This document shows, piece after piece, positions 9,845-19,111 of a DNA stretch of 45,190 nt (its first letter is position 1; each line of letters opens with the position of its first letter). Source of the DNA: Planctomycetota bacterium. GTDB taxonomy: Bacteria > Planctomycetota > Phycisphaerae > Sedimentisphaerales > Anaerobacaceae. Where the stretch lies: assembly GCA_019456195.1 (NCBI GenBank), contig VRUK01000043.1:1-45190 (forward strand), given 5' to 3'. A program made the translations under genes and the position numbers. Below the pieces are notes generated by a model, which saw nothing but the letters and a program-made list of their open reading frames with translations, made no database searches and had not been told where the DNA came from.

Positions 9845-11496
9845 GTGGAGAATACCTTGAACGAACGTAAAGACAAAAATATTCAGACTAAGCCGACCCC
9901 TCGGAATAAAAGGAGTGCCGGATTTATCACTCGCCACAAGCTGCTGTGGGTGTTTGTCTCGGTTGTAGCATCTGCCGGTGTGTTGGTGCTGCTGACATCG
10001 ATGAAAAAAGCAGGCACAAACAATTCGGACGAAAATTTGGACACCTTCACTGTACGTCGAGATGATTTGACCATCACGGTTACTGAAAGCGGCAGCGTCT
10101 AGGCTCAGGAATCTACGGATGTTATGTGTGAGGTGGAAGGACGCGGCGTCGAGATTTCCGATATCGTTACCGAAGGTACTGTAGTCACTCAGGAGGATGT
10201 TGACAATGGCAAAATCCTCTGTCAATTGAACGCTTCCGACCTGCAGGATTGACACAATGAAGAGCAGATAGATTTTTCTTCCGCTAAAACAGCTTATACC
10301 CAGGCACAGGAGGCTTATCTAATCCAGATAAAACAGAACGAATCCGATATAGCCGCCGCGAAACTGGCGGTTGAATTCGGCCTGATGGACCTGCAAAACC
10401 ACCTCGGTGAGACTACTTCGAAGAAGCTCATCGACGAGGTGACTCTGGACCCAAACGCAAATATCGACATGGCAGCGCTGCGGGATAACAACCTGGGCGG
10501 CTCGGCTTCGCAGCAGTTGAAGACATTGGAAGATGCTATCCTTCTTGCCAGAGGCAACCTGGAAAGAGCCATTGACGTAAATGAAGGGACACAAGAACTT
10601 TACGATGCGAATTACGCATCTGAGCTTGAACTGACAGGTGCAAGGCTGGATGTACAAAGGTATCAGATTCAAATGGAATCATCTGTCGAAGAGTTGAAAT
10701 TGTATAAGCTCTATAATTTTCCAAAACAGACAAAGCAGTTTCTCAGCGACTACAACGAAGCTAAACGTGAACTGGATCGAACCTTCGCCAAAACACGCTC
10801 TCAATTAGCCCAGGCCCTGGCAAGGCATGAAAGCACCGAAGCATCCTTTAAGCTGCAAAAGGACAAGCTTACTAAATTGGAACGCATGATTGCCGCGTGC
10901 ACAATACGCGCGCCAAGCGCGGGTATCGTGATCTACGGCAGCAGTGCGGATTGGTGGCAAAAGCGGGGGGACCCGATTGAGGTCGGAGATAGCGTTCATA
11001 AAGGCCAGAAGATTTTCACCATCCCCAACTCCGATGTCATGGGTGTGGAGCTGAGGGTTCACGAGTCATCGGTAAATATGGTTAAACCAGGCCAAAAATC
11101 GACAATTACCGTAGAAGCCTATCCCGACATAGCGCTTCAGGGTAAGGTGTTCAAGGTTGCCCCTTTGCCTGACCCACCCCACGGCTGGTTCGACCCAAGC
11201 GTTAAGGTTTATACTACACAAATCACAATAGACGGCGCGCATGATATCCTGAAACCGGGAATGTCTGCAAAGGTCGAGGTTCTTATTGAGCAGTTGAAGA
11301 ACGTTTTAATTGTACCCATTCAGGTTGTAGCCAATCGCGAGGGGAAAAAGTCTGCTATGTTGCAACCCCGCAGGGTACAAAACAGCGTCAGGTACAAACC
11401 GGTTCGTTTAACGACACCTACGTCCATATTATCAGCGACCTGGAAGCCGGAGAGCAAGTGCTGTTAATTCCCCCGAAATTGACTGAATCGGAATAA
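9845..11496 (+). pseudogene. HlyD-family membrane-fusion (periplasmic adaptor) protein, decayed
   Basis: Read in one frame, this encodes an efflux-pump adaptor. It has a membrane anchor near residues 33-52 (LLWVFVSVVASAGVLVLL), a lipoyl-like start (TVRRDDLTITVTESGSV), a long coiled-coil hairpin, then IRAPSAGIVIYG and a beta-barrel ending VLIVPIQVVANREGKK. Three lesions break it. TAG at 10100-10102 and TGA at 10250-10252 are both in frame with coding sequence on each side. A one-base shift follows at about 11341-11352, after which the correct C-terminus (VHIISDLEAGEQVLLIP) continues in another frame to TAA at 11494. The start is GTG 9845 or TTG 9857, the latter with GGAG six bases upstream. 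No MacB-type ATPase or permease follows, so the system is incomplete. Confidence 0.88.
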
Positions 11497-11515
11497 AATC
11501 AGAATTGCTGTGCTA

Positions 11516-13756
11516 TTATGCCTTTTTGGCTTTAACTGCTTCTTTCGGCTTTTCCGCCTCTTCACTTTTACTAAGACGGTCTGTCCAGCCTTTCAGCCAC
11601 TGTTGCCACTTTGGCCTGGCTTTGGAAAGCTTCACTCCAACAAGCGCCTTTACAACTATGTTGGGATCGGCCCCGGAGGGCTTGCTCAAATAATCGCTAA
11701 TTGAAATCAAAACGGCATTGTCGGGACTTAAATCTTCCTTTACCAAACATTCTCTCACCAGTTCGGCAGCAAGTTCTACTTTAGAGCCTTTCAGGCAGGC
11801 ATCCAATAATTTCGGCAGGATTACCTCTTTTTCCCTGGCAGTTGGAGCTGCTTTGTAAAGCATGTTTAAATACTCAGCCGTTCGTTCAAACTGACCTGTT
11901 TTACCATAAAGCTCAGCCAGTTTCTTTCTAACAGTTTTGAGCATTTTTGTTTCGCCCGCGGCCTTTGCCTCTGCCTTCTTAAGAAAAGCGATTTTCTGCT
12001 GATCAGATAACTTAATCTGGCTGGCTTGCGTAATTAATTTATCCATCCACTCGTTCAGAGTGGCCGAATCTGAACCGTCTAATATCTTAAGCATCGCCTG
12101 CCAGGCCGGCCCACTTTCGGAGTTTGAACCTATTTTTTCCACCAGCCACGCTAAATCTTCTTTGCCGCCCACGTCCCCGGCAACGCCTATTACTTTTTTC
12201 CTCAGTATCTCGCTGGGATCATCGACATATTTCCTCAATCTTTTAAGAGCAGCCGCTTTGTCGATATAGATCAAGCCATCCACTGCCGTTTCCCGGACAA
12301 AATCTGTTTTGTCGCTCAGAGCTTCAACAAATAAAGGCTTAAAAAGTTGAGCTGCCTTGAACCTGCTGGCACTGCCGGGAGTGGGAGTACATAAGTCCGC
12401 CATCGCGCTGAGCAGCTCTCCACGTAACGCACTATCAGGCTTTTCCTTCTGTTGGTTATATCTTTCGACAAACAAACCAAGATATACCTCAAGCTCTTCC
12501 TGTTTTAAACCGTTCGGTTCAAGCAGCTTTCGTAAAACTTCCGCGCCCTTGCGAGCTTTCCCTGTATCCTCTTCAGAAAGAAACTTCACAGCAACTCCCA
12601 ATGCCTTTTTTCTTATTTCCGGAGTAATCCTGGCAGGTTTAACCGAAAGAGCATTAGAACACGCTCCTCCAAGCGCATCCAATAATTCTATCTTGACCTG
12701 CTCGTCAGACTCGGATTCAAGCTGAGCCAAAAGCGGTTCCACGGAATCCATTCTTCTTAAAATATACAAGCCGAGAGTCTTTTTCTTAACTTCTTTGTCC
12801 GGGTCTGAAATCAAATGTAACAAAATCGGCTCCAGCTCCGCCGGCAATTTCGGCTTCCCGGAAGCGAATTGCCATTTATAAACCTTATCAAGTGCCAACA
12901 ATTTGACTCTGGCTTCTGAACTACCCAAATGCTCCTTTAAGAAATCACCTCTGGCCGCATCATCACTGATGCCGTCGTATATCCTGCCCAAAGCCAATAA
13001 ATATTTATTCTGCCATACTTCCACTTTTTTTCTTAAATTGCCCATCTGAGCTTCTTGCCGAATAATCCAGTCTCGCTGGAATTCATCTACGCCTTTACCT
13101 CGAAGCTCATTGATGTTTTGCCAGCGTTCGTATGAATTTTCGCCGACCGGTATGCCAAGGGAGCGCAGGGCTTTTTCCGCCTCGGCAGATACCTGTTTGT
13201 CTGAGTCGTCAACTAAACTTATTAGGCTGATAGTTGCCCCCATATCCGGTCGAAGTTTCAGAGCATTGACGGCATTTATTCTCATTTTGACCGGCTTCAA
13301 GTCATCTGTTGTTATATCTTCGAGGGATTGACCAATTTTGTCATACCCAAAAATAAGCATTGCTTCGGCAGCCAACTGGGACTCTTCATGAATCTCTGTG
13401 GAAAAAACACCAAGCAGCGGCTGGATAAAATCGTCCGTATTCTTTATTTCCTCCTTGGACAACCTGGCCTTAATAAATGCCTTGCAAACAGCAATACGCG
13501 CGACACTGTTTTTTGCATCCTTCAGCACATCAAGAAGAATCTTCCTGGCTGTAGGGTCGCCGTGGAACAGCATTACAGTCGCAGCATCTATGGATCCTTT
13601 ATCCAGGGCATCCTTGTTCACTTTCCACTGAGGGGCGAGTTCTTTCGTTGCGGGGGTACCATTTTTGGCTGCAACCGGAGCCTCTTTACCAATGCCGGCC
13701 TGCTGGCATCCTATCGCCAACATCAATATTACCAGATATAACCTCTTTGTGCTCAT
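11516..13756 (-). CDS. HEAT-repeat lipoprotein
   Basis: This is a 746-residue probable lipoprotein. The start at 13756 gives a short type II signal peptide ending LMLAIGC; the longer frame to 13801 would bury it. Most of the protein is helical pairs of HEAT type (for example DPTARKILLDVLKDAKNSVAR, DPDKEVKKKTLGLYILRR, DKTDFVRETAVDGLIYID). The C-terminal part from about residue 580 looks like TPR-type helices (ELYGKTGQFERTAEYLNMLY). The tail is Lys/Ala/Glu-rich. Such proteins are scaffolds for protein-protein contacts. No enzyme motif is visible and the partner is unknown. It converges on the HlyD pseudogene with 19 bases between them. Confidence 0.85.
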   Translation of the reverse strand: MSTKRLYLVILMLAIGCQQAGIGKEAPVAAKNGTPATKELAPQWKVNKDALDKGSIDAATVMLFHGDPTARKILLDVLKDAKNSVARIAVCKAFIKARLSKEEIKNTDDFIQPLLGVFSTEIHEESQLAAEAMLIFGYDKIGQSLEDITTDDLKPVKMRINAVNALKLRPDMGATISLISLVDDSDKQVSAEAEKALRSLGIPVGENSYERWQNINELRGKGVDEFQRDWIIRQEAQMGNLRKKVEVWQNKYLLALGRIYDGISDDAARGDFLKEHLGSSEARVKLLALDKVYKWQFASGKPKLPAELEPILLHLISDPDKEVKKKTLGLYILRRMDSVEPLLAQLESESDEQVKIELLDALGGACSNALSVKPARITPEIRKKALGVAVKFLSEEDTGKARKGAEVLRKLLEPNGLKQEELEVYLGLFVERYNQQKEKPDSALRGELLSAMADLCTPTPGSASRFKAAQLFKPLFVEALSDKTDFVRETAVDGLIYIDKAAALKRLRKYVDDPSEILRKKVIGVAGDVGGKEDLAWLVEKIGSNSESGPAWQAMLKILDGSDSATLNEWMDKLITQASQIKLSDQQKIAFLKKAEAKAAGETKMLKTVRKKLAELYGKTGQFERTAEYLNMLYKAAPTAREKEVILPKLLDACLKGSKVELAAELVRECLVKEDLSPDNAVLISISDYLSKPSGADPNIVVKALVGVKLSKARPKWQQWLKGWTDRLSKSEEAEKPKEAVKAKKA

Positions 13757-13857
13757 TCGGATGACCTTGAGGAACCCACTACCCATCAACTTAACTATCA
13801 TATAATAACCTGCAAACTATATCCGAGTCAAATGATAATTCATAATTCAATAATAAA

Positions 13858-14853
13858 TTACGGTCTCGGATGAAATTTTCTGTGAATTTTTCTTAATCTT
13901 TCATGGTCAACGTGTGTATAAATCTGAGTAGTGGCTATATCAACATGTCCGAGCATCTCCTGTATGCTTCGCAAATCGGCGCCACCTGCCAACATATGTG
14001 TTGCGAAGCAATGTCGTAAAGTATGCACTGTTACATTTCGAGGCATACCTGCGCGAACTGCGTATTTTTTAACCAGTCTCCAAATCTCAATACGACTCAT
14101 TGGCCTGCCTGTTCGAGACAGCAGCAGAAAATCACCACTGAAAGATTTGACCAGACTCGGACGAAGGTTAGTCAGATATTCATTTGTTGCAGCGACGGCT
14201 GCTTTACCGATTGGTACTACACGTTCTCTGTTGCCTTTGCCAAGACAGCGAAGGTACCCGATATTAAAGTTAAAGTCTGATGTTTTCAGCCCAGCTATCT
14301 CGCTTGCACGTAAACCGGTGGCATAAAGCAGCTCAAGCATGGCCTTATCACGAAAGTAAAAAGGCTCTTCCGGGCACGGAGTATTCAAAAGTTCGATAAC
14401 CTGCCGTTTGCTGCAAATAATAGGCAGCTTCTGCCATACCTTCGGGCTTTCAAGGATTGATGTCAGGTCATCTTCGAGAAGACCGGTTAGCTTGCCGAAC
14501 CGCAGTAACATTCTGATAGCAACCAGAGAACGCTTGATCGAGCTTTCACTTTTCTGCTCATGGCTGAGTTTTCTCAGGTAATCTTGGATAAAGGCGTGCT
14601 CTATCCTTCTTATTTCGCTGACATTATTGGACTTACAGTATTTCAGAAAGCTTCTCAGGTCACGGCCGTAACCTAAAACCGTATTCTTGGACAGGCCGGC
14701 TTCAACAGTTAGATAATTGAGAAAGTTTCTGACATCCTGTTGCAAAGAGAAGGTCTTGATATCCGCCAATGGCAGGCCTTGTTCACAAGCCGGCATTACC
14801 GGCTCGAATTTCGAATCTCGAATCTTGAATTTCCTTACAGATTGTCTTTGCAT
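13858..14853 (-). CDS. Tyrosine recombinase of the XerC/XerD type
   Basis: This is a 331-residue site-specific recombinase. An N-terminal SAM-like core-binding domain occupies about residues 38-125 and the catalytic domain about 145-325. The catalytic set is visible: R182 (ATGLRASEIAGL), K206 (LGKGNRERVVP), H277 and R280 (HTLRHCFATHML), H303 (LGHVDIATTQ) and nucleophile Y312 (IYTHV). The normal Xer length is about 295-300, so the first 20-35 residues are extra. They include KFKIRDSKFEP, encoded by a short GAATTTCGAATCTCGAATC-like repeat, so the ATG at 14796 may be the true start. Chromosome dimer resolution is the likely role. XerC and XerD cannot be told apart here. Confidence 0.9.
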   Translation of the reverse strand: MQRQSVRKFKIRDSKFEPVMPACEQGLPLADIKTFSLQQDVRNFLNYLTVEAGLSKNTVLGYGRDLRSFLKYCKSNNVSEIRRIEHAFIQDYLRKLSHEQKSESSIKRSLVAIRMLLRFGKLTGLLEDDLTSILESPKVWQKLPIICSKRQVIELLNTPCPEEPFYFRDKAMLELLYATGLRASEIAGLKTSDFNFNIGYLRCLGKGNRERVVPIGKAAVAATNEYLTNLRPSLVKSFSGDFLLLSRTGRPMSRIEIWRLVKKYAVRAGMPRNVTVHTLRHCFATHMLAGGADLRSIQEMLGHVDIATTQIYTHVDHERLRKIHRKFHPRP

Positions 14854-15174
14854 TTAAGGGCCAATCTTTCTGCTCGCTGCTCGTACCCCCTGGCACAGGC
14901 CTTGAACGGTGGTTTTACATTTTATAATCGCGTTTTTCTGCGAATCATAGAGGGTTCGCAAACCGCCCTTACGCATTACGAACCATCCATCCTAATATCA
15001 TCGGCATTAAAACAAGATGACCTTTAGAGGCAAAGCCCAAAGCAAAAAGCCCGAGAAATCGAAGGCTCCGAACCATGTCCGAAAAAAACAATTCAAACAC
15101 TCTTTGACTTGAATTCGTGCTGTATATATAGTAAAATACAAACTATATAAGGATTTTACAGGAGGGCTTTTCAA
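14854..15174. other. Intergenic region with possible 40-codon ORF
   Basis: This lies between xer (leftward) and the small secreted peptide gene (rightward). On the minus strand a 40-codon ORF (14854-14976, MRKGGLRTLYDSQKN...) ends in TAA directly abutting the long-form ATG of the recombinase. Its ribosome-binding site is weak, and it may be chance or leader sequence. The right part holds the promoter described at 15104. Confidence 0.4.
15104..15132 (+). promoter_or_regulatory. Sigma-70-type promoter upstream of the 15175 gene
   Basis: TTGACT at 15104-15109 and TATAGT at 15127-15132 are separated by 17 bases, each matching five of six consensus positions. The predicted transcript would start near 15139 and reach the ribosome-binding site AGGAGG at about 15160, driving the peptide and the beta-propeller gene behind it. 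Confidence 0.6.
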
Positions 15175-15345
15175 ATGAAGCCAGCTATTATTTTATACAT
15201 TCTACTTATAGCGATTATCCTGACGTCCGCTAATGCTACAGGAACAAACCAACCAGCCTTGAAACTAAGCCCAATTAGTCCGGGAATGATACCGGCCACA
15301 ACACCCCCGGAAGATATACCGCTAAAAGTTAAGGAAACAATATGA
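15175..15345 (+). CDS. Small secreted peptide, translationally coupled
   Basis: This 56-codon ORF has a strong AGGAGG ribosome-binding site nine bases before its ATG. The product has a clear signal peptide (MKPAIILYILLIAIILTSA, cleavage near NATG) and a short proline/threonine-rich mature part (LSPISPGMIPATTPPEDIP). Its stop codon overlaps the next gene's start as ATGA (15342-15345), so translation of the two is probably coupled. I do not recognise the family. It may be a secreted partner of the following protein or only a coupling leader. The promoter, ribosome-binding site and overlap together make it a real gene in my view. Confidence 0.65.
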   Translation: MKPAIILYILLIAIILTSANATGTNQPALKLSPISPGMIPATTPPEDIPLKVKETI

Positions 15346-16598
15346 ACGATACCAGACTTACTCGACGCAAATTTCTGCAAAATACAGCCTGTGGTACTCT
15401 GGCGCTCGCAGGTTTCCCTCGCTTGGCCGTCGGAAATGGTTCATCGAAATTACCCCCGGTTCGGACTATCACCCGCGGGCCGAAGTTTCACTGGTTCAGT
15501 TACTACGACAAATTACAGTTCGACCCGTCCGGCCGCTACGCACTCGCAATGGAAGTTGACTTCGAGCACCGCAGCCCGAAACCCGACGACGTTATCAAAA
15601 TCGGCATGGTGGACTTAAAAGATAATGACCGCTGGACAGAGCTGGGCCTAACCCGTTCATGGTGTTGGCAGCAGGGATGCATGCTCCAGTGGCTGCCCGG
15701 CTCGAAAAATACAATCATCTGGAACGACAGAGTGAGCGACAGGTTTGTCTGTCATATACTCAACGTCTTCACCGGCGAAATACGAAGACTGGAATATCCG
15801 ATTTACACTATCAGCCCCGATGGCCGAACGGCTGTGGCACCTGATTTTCGCCGCGTTCAGGATATGCGCCCCGGCTATGGCTACACAGGCCTGCCCGACC
15901 CACATAAAAATGAGCTTGCACCCAAAGACACCGGCATTTTCCGCACCGACCTTGAAACCGGCAGGCGAAATTTGATAATCTCCCTCGCCGATATCGCCAA
16001 GTTCGGCCAAATCCCCGGCGACCCAAAAGATCCCAAGCACTACTTCAACCATCTGTTGTTCAATACCGATGGCTCTCGATTCATATTTCTGCATCGCTGG
16101 CGGGCAAAGGGCCTGCGAAGCTTCGGCACACGAATGCTCACCGCAAAATCCGACGGCTCCGACATCCATATTGTGGACAGCTACGGACGAACCTCACACT
16201 TTATCTGGCGAGACCCGCGCCATATCCTCGCCTGGGCATGGCATCCCTCACACAAAAACGCATTTTATCTCTACGAGGACGGTACGGACAAGGTCCAGGT
16301 AGTCGGCAAAGACATTATGCCACAAAACGGCCATTGCACATACCTGCCCGGCAACAAGTGGATTCTAAACGACACCTACCCCGACAAGCAGCGAAAACAA
16401 AACGTCTACCTCTATAACGTAGCGACCGGCCAAAGAATCCCCCTCGGAGGCTTCTACCTGCCGCCGAAATACACCGGCGAATGGCGATGCGATACACACC
16501 CGCGCTTCAGCCCCGACGGCCGAAGCGTCGTCATAGACTCACCCCACAAAGGCACAGGACGACAAATGCACCTCATCAACATCAGCGAAATCGTTTGA
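15342..16598 (+). CDS. Tat-exported beta-propeller protein (TolB/PD40-like)
   Basis: The 418-residue protein begins with a twin-arginine signal (LTRRKFLQNTACGTLALAG), so it is probably exported folded. The rest is made of WD40-like beta-propeller blades of the TolB/PD40 sort, with repeated patterns such as FDPSGRYALAM, ISPDGRTAVAPD, FNTDGSRFIFLHRW and FSPDGRSVVIDSP. Oligogalacturonate lyases and other Phycisphaerae carbohydrate proteins share this fold. I see no lyase-specific motif set, so no reaction is assigned. It overlaps the 56-codon peptide gene by four bases. Confidence 0.8.
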   Translation: MNDTRLTRRKFLQNTACGTLALAGFPRLAVGNGSSKLPPVRTITRGPKFHWFSYYDKLQFDPSGRYALAMEVDFEHRSPKPDDVIKIGMVDLKDNDRWTELGLTRSWCWQQGCMLQWLPGSKNTIIWNDRVSDRFVCHILNVFTGEIRRLEYPIYTISPDGRTAVAPDFRRVQDMRPGYGYTGLPDPHKNELAPKDTGIFRTDLETGRRNLIISLADIAKFGQIPGDPKDPKHYFNHLLFNTDGSRFIFLHRWRAKGLRSFGTRMLTAKSDGSDIHIVDSYGRTSHFIWRDPRHILAWAWHPSHKNAFYLYEDGTDKVQVVGKDIMPQNGHCTYLPGNKWILNDTYPDKQRKQNVYLYNVATGQRIPLGGFYLPPKYTGEWRCDTHPRFSPDGRSVVIDSPHKGTGRQMHLINISEIV

Positions 16599-16623
16599 CA
16601 TTTTTGGGCAGGTTTGGTAGTAT
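16595..16623 (+). promoter_or_regulatory. Possible promoter for the RCC1-like gene
   Basis: A perfect TTGACA at 16595-16600 overlaps the stop codon of the preceding gene. TAGTAT follows after 17 bases, and TATAGT after 20. The -10 box is imperfect. It would give a leader of about 170 bases before the gene at 16801. Confidence 0.35.
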
Positions 16624-16800
16624 AGTGGAAAGAGAGAAATCGATAAGATTGACGAAGATAGGAATTTGCTATTTTCTCATGTCCGATGTCTATACCGACG
16701 CGAGAATGCATGCATAACTAATAATGATTTGCTGTGAAAAAACAGTCTTTCTCATTAAAAACGTTTTGTTGGGCATTTGCCCGGAAATGGGTAGTGTAAG

Positions 16801-17856
16801 ATGAGACAAACACATTTGGCAGCTATATCGATGGCAATTTTGGTGGCTATTTGCTGTCTTTGTATAGAGCAGTCAGCCTTTGCAGGCTCCATCGTTGGCT
16901 GGGGGGGCAACGAGTATGGCGAGGCTACACCTCCTGATGGTAACGACTTTGTGGCAATAGCTGCTGGAGATGGTCATAGTCTGGCCCTTAAATCGAATGG
17001 CTCTATCGTTGGCTGGGGCCAGAACCGGGGCGGTCAGGCTACGCCCCCTGACGGTAACGATTTTGTGGCCATAGCTGCCGGCGGGCGTCAGGTTCATAAA
17101 ATGGTCATTGAGGGTCATAGCCTTGCCCTGAAGTCTGATGGTTCTATTGTGCAGTGGGGCGCCCCGTACATATATTATTTTGTATCTCCTACCGGCAATG
17201 ATTTTGTGGCGATAGCAGCGGGCGGGGATCATAGTCTGACTTTGAAATCCGACGGCTCTATCATCGGCTGGGGCAATAATTCTGACGGCCAGGCTACCCC
17301 TCCTGACGGCAACGACTTCGTTGCGATAGCCGCTGGATCCGGCCACAGTCTTGCGTTGAAGTTCGATGGCTCAATCGTCGGCTGGGGTTACAATTATAAT
17401 GGCCAAGCTTCGCCTCCCGACGGTAATGACTTCGTGGCGATAGCCGCGGGTAGGTCTCACAGTCTGGCTCTAAAGTTAGACGGCTCTATAGTTAGCTGGG
17501 GTTACAATGATAATGGTGAGTATACACCACCAGACGGCAACGACTACGTTGCAATAGCCGCAAGGGGGTCGCATAGTCTTGCCCTGAAGTCCGATGGTTC
17601 AATCGTTAGTTGGCCCGCACGCTCAGGGCATAATCCACCCGATGGTAATGACTTCGTGGCGATATCCGCCGGATTAACTCATAGCCTGGCTCTCAAGAAG
17701 GAATGCCAATATGCACTTAAAGGTGACCTGAATAATGATTGCAAGGTAGATTTCTCTGATTTTGCACTTATGGCGTCTCACTGGCTAATCGATTGCGACC
17801 TGAATCCAGAAGACCCGGCTTGCGTTCCAAAAATAGGAGCAGTCATACCACCGTGA
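16801..17856 (+). CDS. Secreted RCC1-like seven-repeat protein with dockerin-type tail
   Basis: This is a 351-residue secreted protein with a signal peptide of about 28 residues (ending QSAFAG). Seven tandem units of about 38 residues follow, each with the pattern SIVGWG-x-PPDGNDFVAIAAG-HSLALK-DG, which is the RCC1 (regulator of chromosome condensation) repeat type. Unit 2 carries an eight-residue insertion (QVHKMVIE). Seven units would close a seven-bladed propeller. Residues of about 310-345 form a single dockerin-like EF-hand (GDLNNDCKVDFSDFALMASH) common in planctomycete secreted proteins. The ribosome-binding site is weak. The ligand is unknown. The gene ends five bases from the converging glycosidase gene. 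Confidence 0.85.
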   Translation: MRQTHLAAISMAILVAICCLCIEQSAFAGSIVGWGGNEYGEATPPDGNDFVAIAAGDGHSLALKSNGSIVGWGQNRGGQATPPDGNDFVAIAAGGRQVHKMVIEGHSLALKSDGSIVQWGAPYIYYFVSPTGNDFVAIAAGGDHSLTLKSDGSIIGWGNNSDGQATPPDGNDFVAIAAGSGHSLALKFDGSIVGWGYNYNGQASPPDGNDFVAIAAGRSHSLALKLDGSIVSWGYNDNGEYTPPDGNDYVAIAARGSHSLALKSDGSIVSWPARSGHNPPDGNDFVAISAGLTHSLALKKECQYALKGDLNNDCKVDFSDFALMASHWLIDCDLNPEDPACVPKIGAVIPP

Positions 17857-17861
17857 ACGTA

Positions 17862-19061
17862 TCAGTCCTTCCGACGCTCAATCATAGCACGGATACCTGC
17901 CAATGGCAGTGAAGCGCTGGCAAGGTAATTCGGCAGCCTGCGTTTTTCTCCCAATATCCATTCACATACGCCGCCCTTCTTGAAATCGCTCACCATATCA
18001 ATCACCGTCCTCTCCGCAAGTCCTGGGTCCACTAAATCCAGCGTATAAACAAACCAGCCCGTCGGCGTCGCCCAGTAAGCACCGTTTTGATACGTGTCCT
18101 TGCCGGCAACGCACTTCTCCCAGTAAACGCCGCCCGGTAGATGCCGAATCTGACCATCCTGCACTATCTTAGAATAGTTGTCCTTAAAGTACCGGGCTAT
18201 AGCCATAGACTGGCCCTTATCTGCAACCCCAAGATAGACCGCAAAGGCCGAGCCCCAGATATGATGCTCCTTACAGCGAATAGTGGCCGCCCTGAAAAGA
18301 CCCACCCGCTCATCCCAGAAGACTTCCCGGATGTTCCGTGCCACCGCTTTAGCCTCGGACTTCCAGTAGGCAGATTCCTTTTTACGGCCAACCACGTCCA
18401 GCAATTCGGACAGCCTGCGCCCGGCCTCGACATATAAAAGAGAGCAAAACAGAACGTCCCCCTGCATTCGCACCGTATCCGTAAAACCGTATGGACAGCG
18501 GTCCCAATCGTCGTCCTTAATATGAACCAGCTTTGTCCTGGGATTGCGCGGAACGTTGCGCATCGTCTTAATAAGGGCATCGATATTCTCTTTGAGAAAT
18601 TTCGAGTTCCTGGTTTTCTGATATGTATGCCAGATAGTGGCAACAGTAAACTGCGACCCGTCGGCAACGGGATTGGCGCCGAGCGTCCCGAAGCCGGGCT
18701 TGTAAATAGGATGGCCGTCGAATTTCACACAGTCCACCCCGGCGCCGTCCGCCCTCATACTGCTGATAAACACCATGCCCGCATCGAGCAGCTCCCTGTC
18801 GGAATAAGAATCGATGGACCCTTCCAGCGTATAAACATAGTCCCTAAGCCAGAAAGCCTCATACCCGATGCCCACCTGCGGCGGAAATGCAACCGTACCA
18901 TCCTTCATCGTCCGCCTGCTGGCGCGGATAAGACGGTGAGATTCTTTCTCAAGCCACGAAACCGCCTCTGACATGGCCGCAGAATCAGCGGAAGCATCCG
19001 CATTTCCCCCAGCCAGCGCCAGAGCAGCAATCGTAAAGAACAAAACAAAGTTCTTAATCAT
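17862..19061 (-). CDS. Secreted six-hairpin glycosidase-like protein
   Basis: The 399-residue protein starts at ATG 19061 (a GTG one codon earlier is also possible, with AGGT upstream). A signal peptide ends near GGNADASA. The sequence has the alternating helix and loop pattern of an (alpha/alpha)6 barrel, with blocks such as YEAFWLRDYVYTLEG, DGSQFTVATIWHTYQKT, FTDTVRMQGDVLFCSLLYVEA, FWDERVGLF, and YQNGAYWATPTGWFVYTL. Similar blocks occur in trehalase/glucoamylase-type and debranching-type hydrolases. The exact glycoside hydrolase family and substrate cannot be fixed from sequence alone. It lies 50 bases after the broken Gfo/Idh gene and may share its transcript. Confidence 0.75.
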   Translation of the reverse strand: MIKNFVLFFTIAALALAGGNADASADSAAMSEAVSWLEKESHRLIRASRRTMKDGTVAFPPQVGIGYEAFWLRDYVYTLEGSIDSYSDRELLDAGMVFISSMRADGAGVDCVKFDGHPIYKPGFGTLGANPVADGSQFTVATIWHTYQKTRNSKFLKENIDALIKTMRNVPRNPRTKLVHIKDDDWDRCPYGFTDTVRMQGDVLFCSLLYVEAGRRLSELLDVVGRKKESAYWKSEAKAVARNIREVFWDERVGLFRAATIRCKEHHIWGSAFAVYLGVADKGQSMAIARYFKDNYSKIVQDGQIRHLPGGVYWEKCVAGKDTYQNGAYWATPTGWFVYTLDLVDPGLAERTVIDMVSDFKKGGVCEWILGEKRRLPNYLASASLPLAGIRAMIERRKD

Positions 19062-19111
19062 CACAAATTACCTATCTTGCCAATAAGGCTGAAATTGCAA
19101 TAACAGAACAT

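Noticed and set aside
10100..10252. Stop-codon recoding (pyrrolysine or selenocysteine) in the HlyD frame
   Set aside because: Two different stop codons plus a later frameshift fit decay better, and no recoding structure is visible.
16873..17346. A 157-codon minus-strand frame opposite the RCC1-like gene
   Set aside because: It is a shadow of the repeat structure on the other strand.
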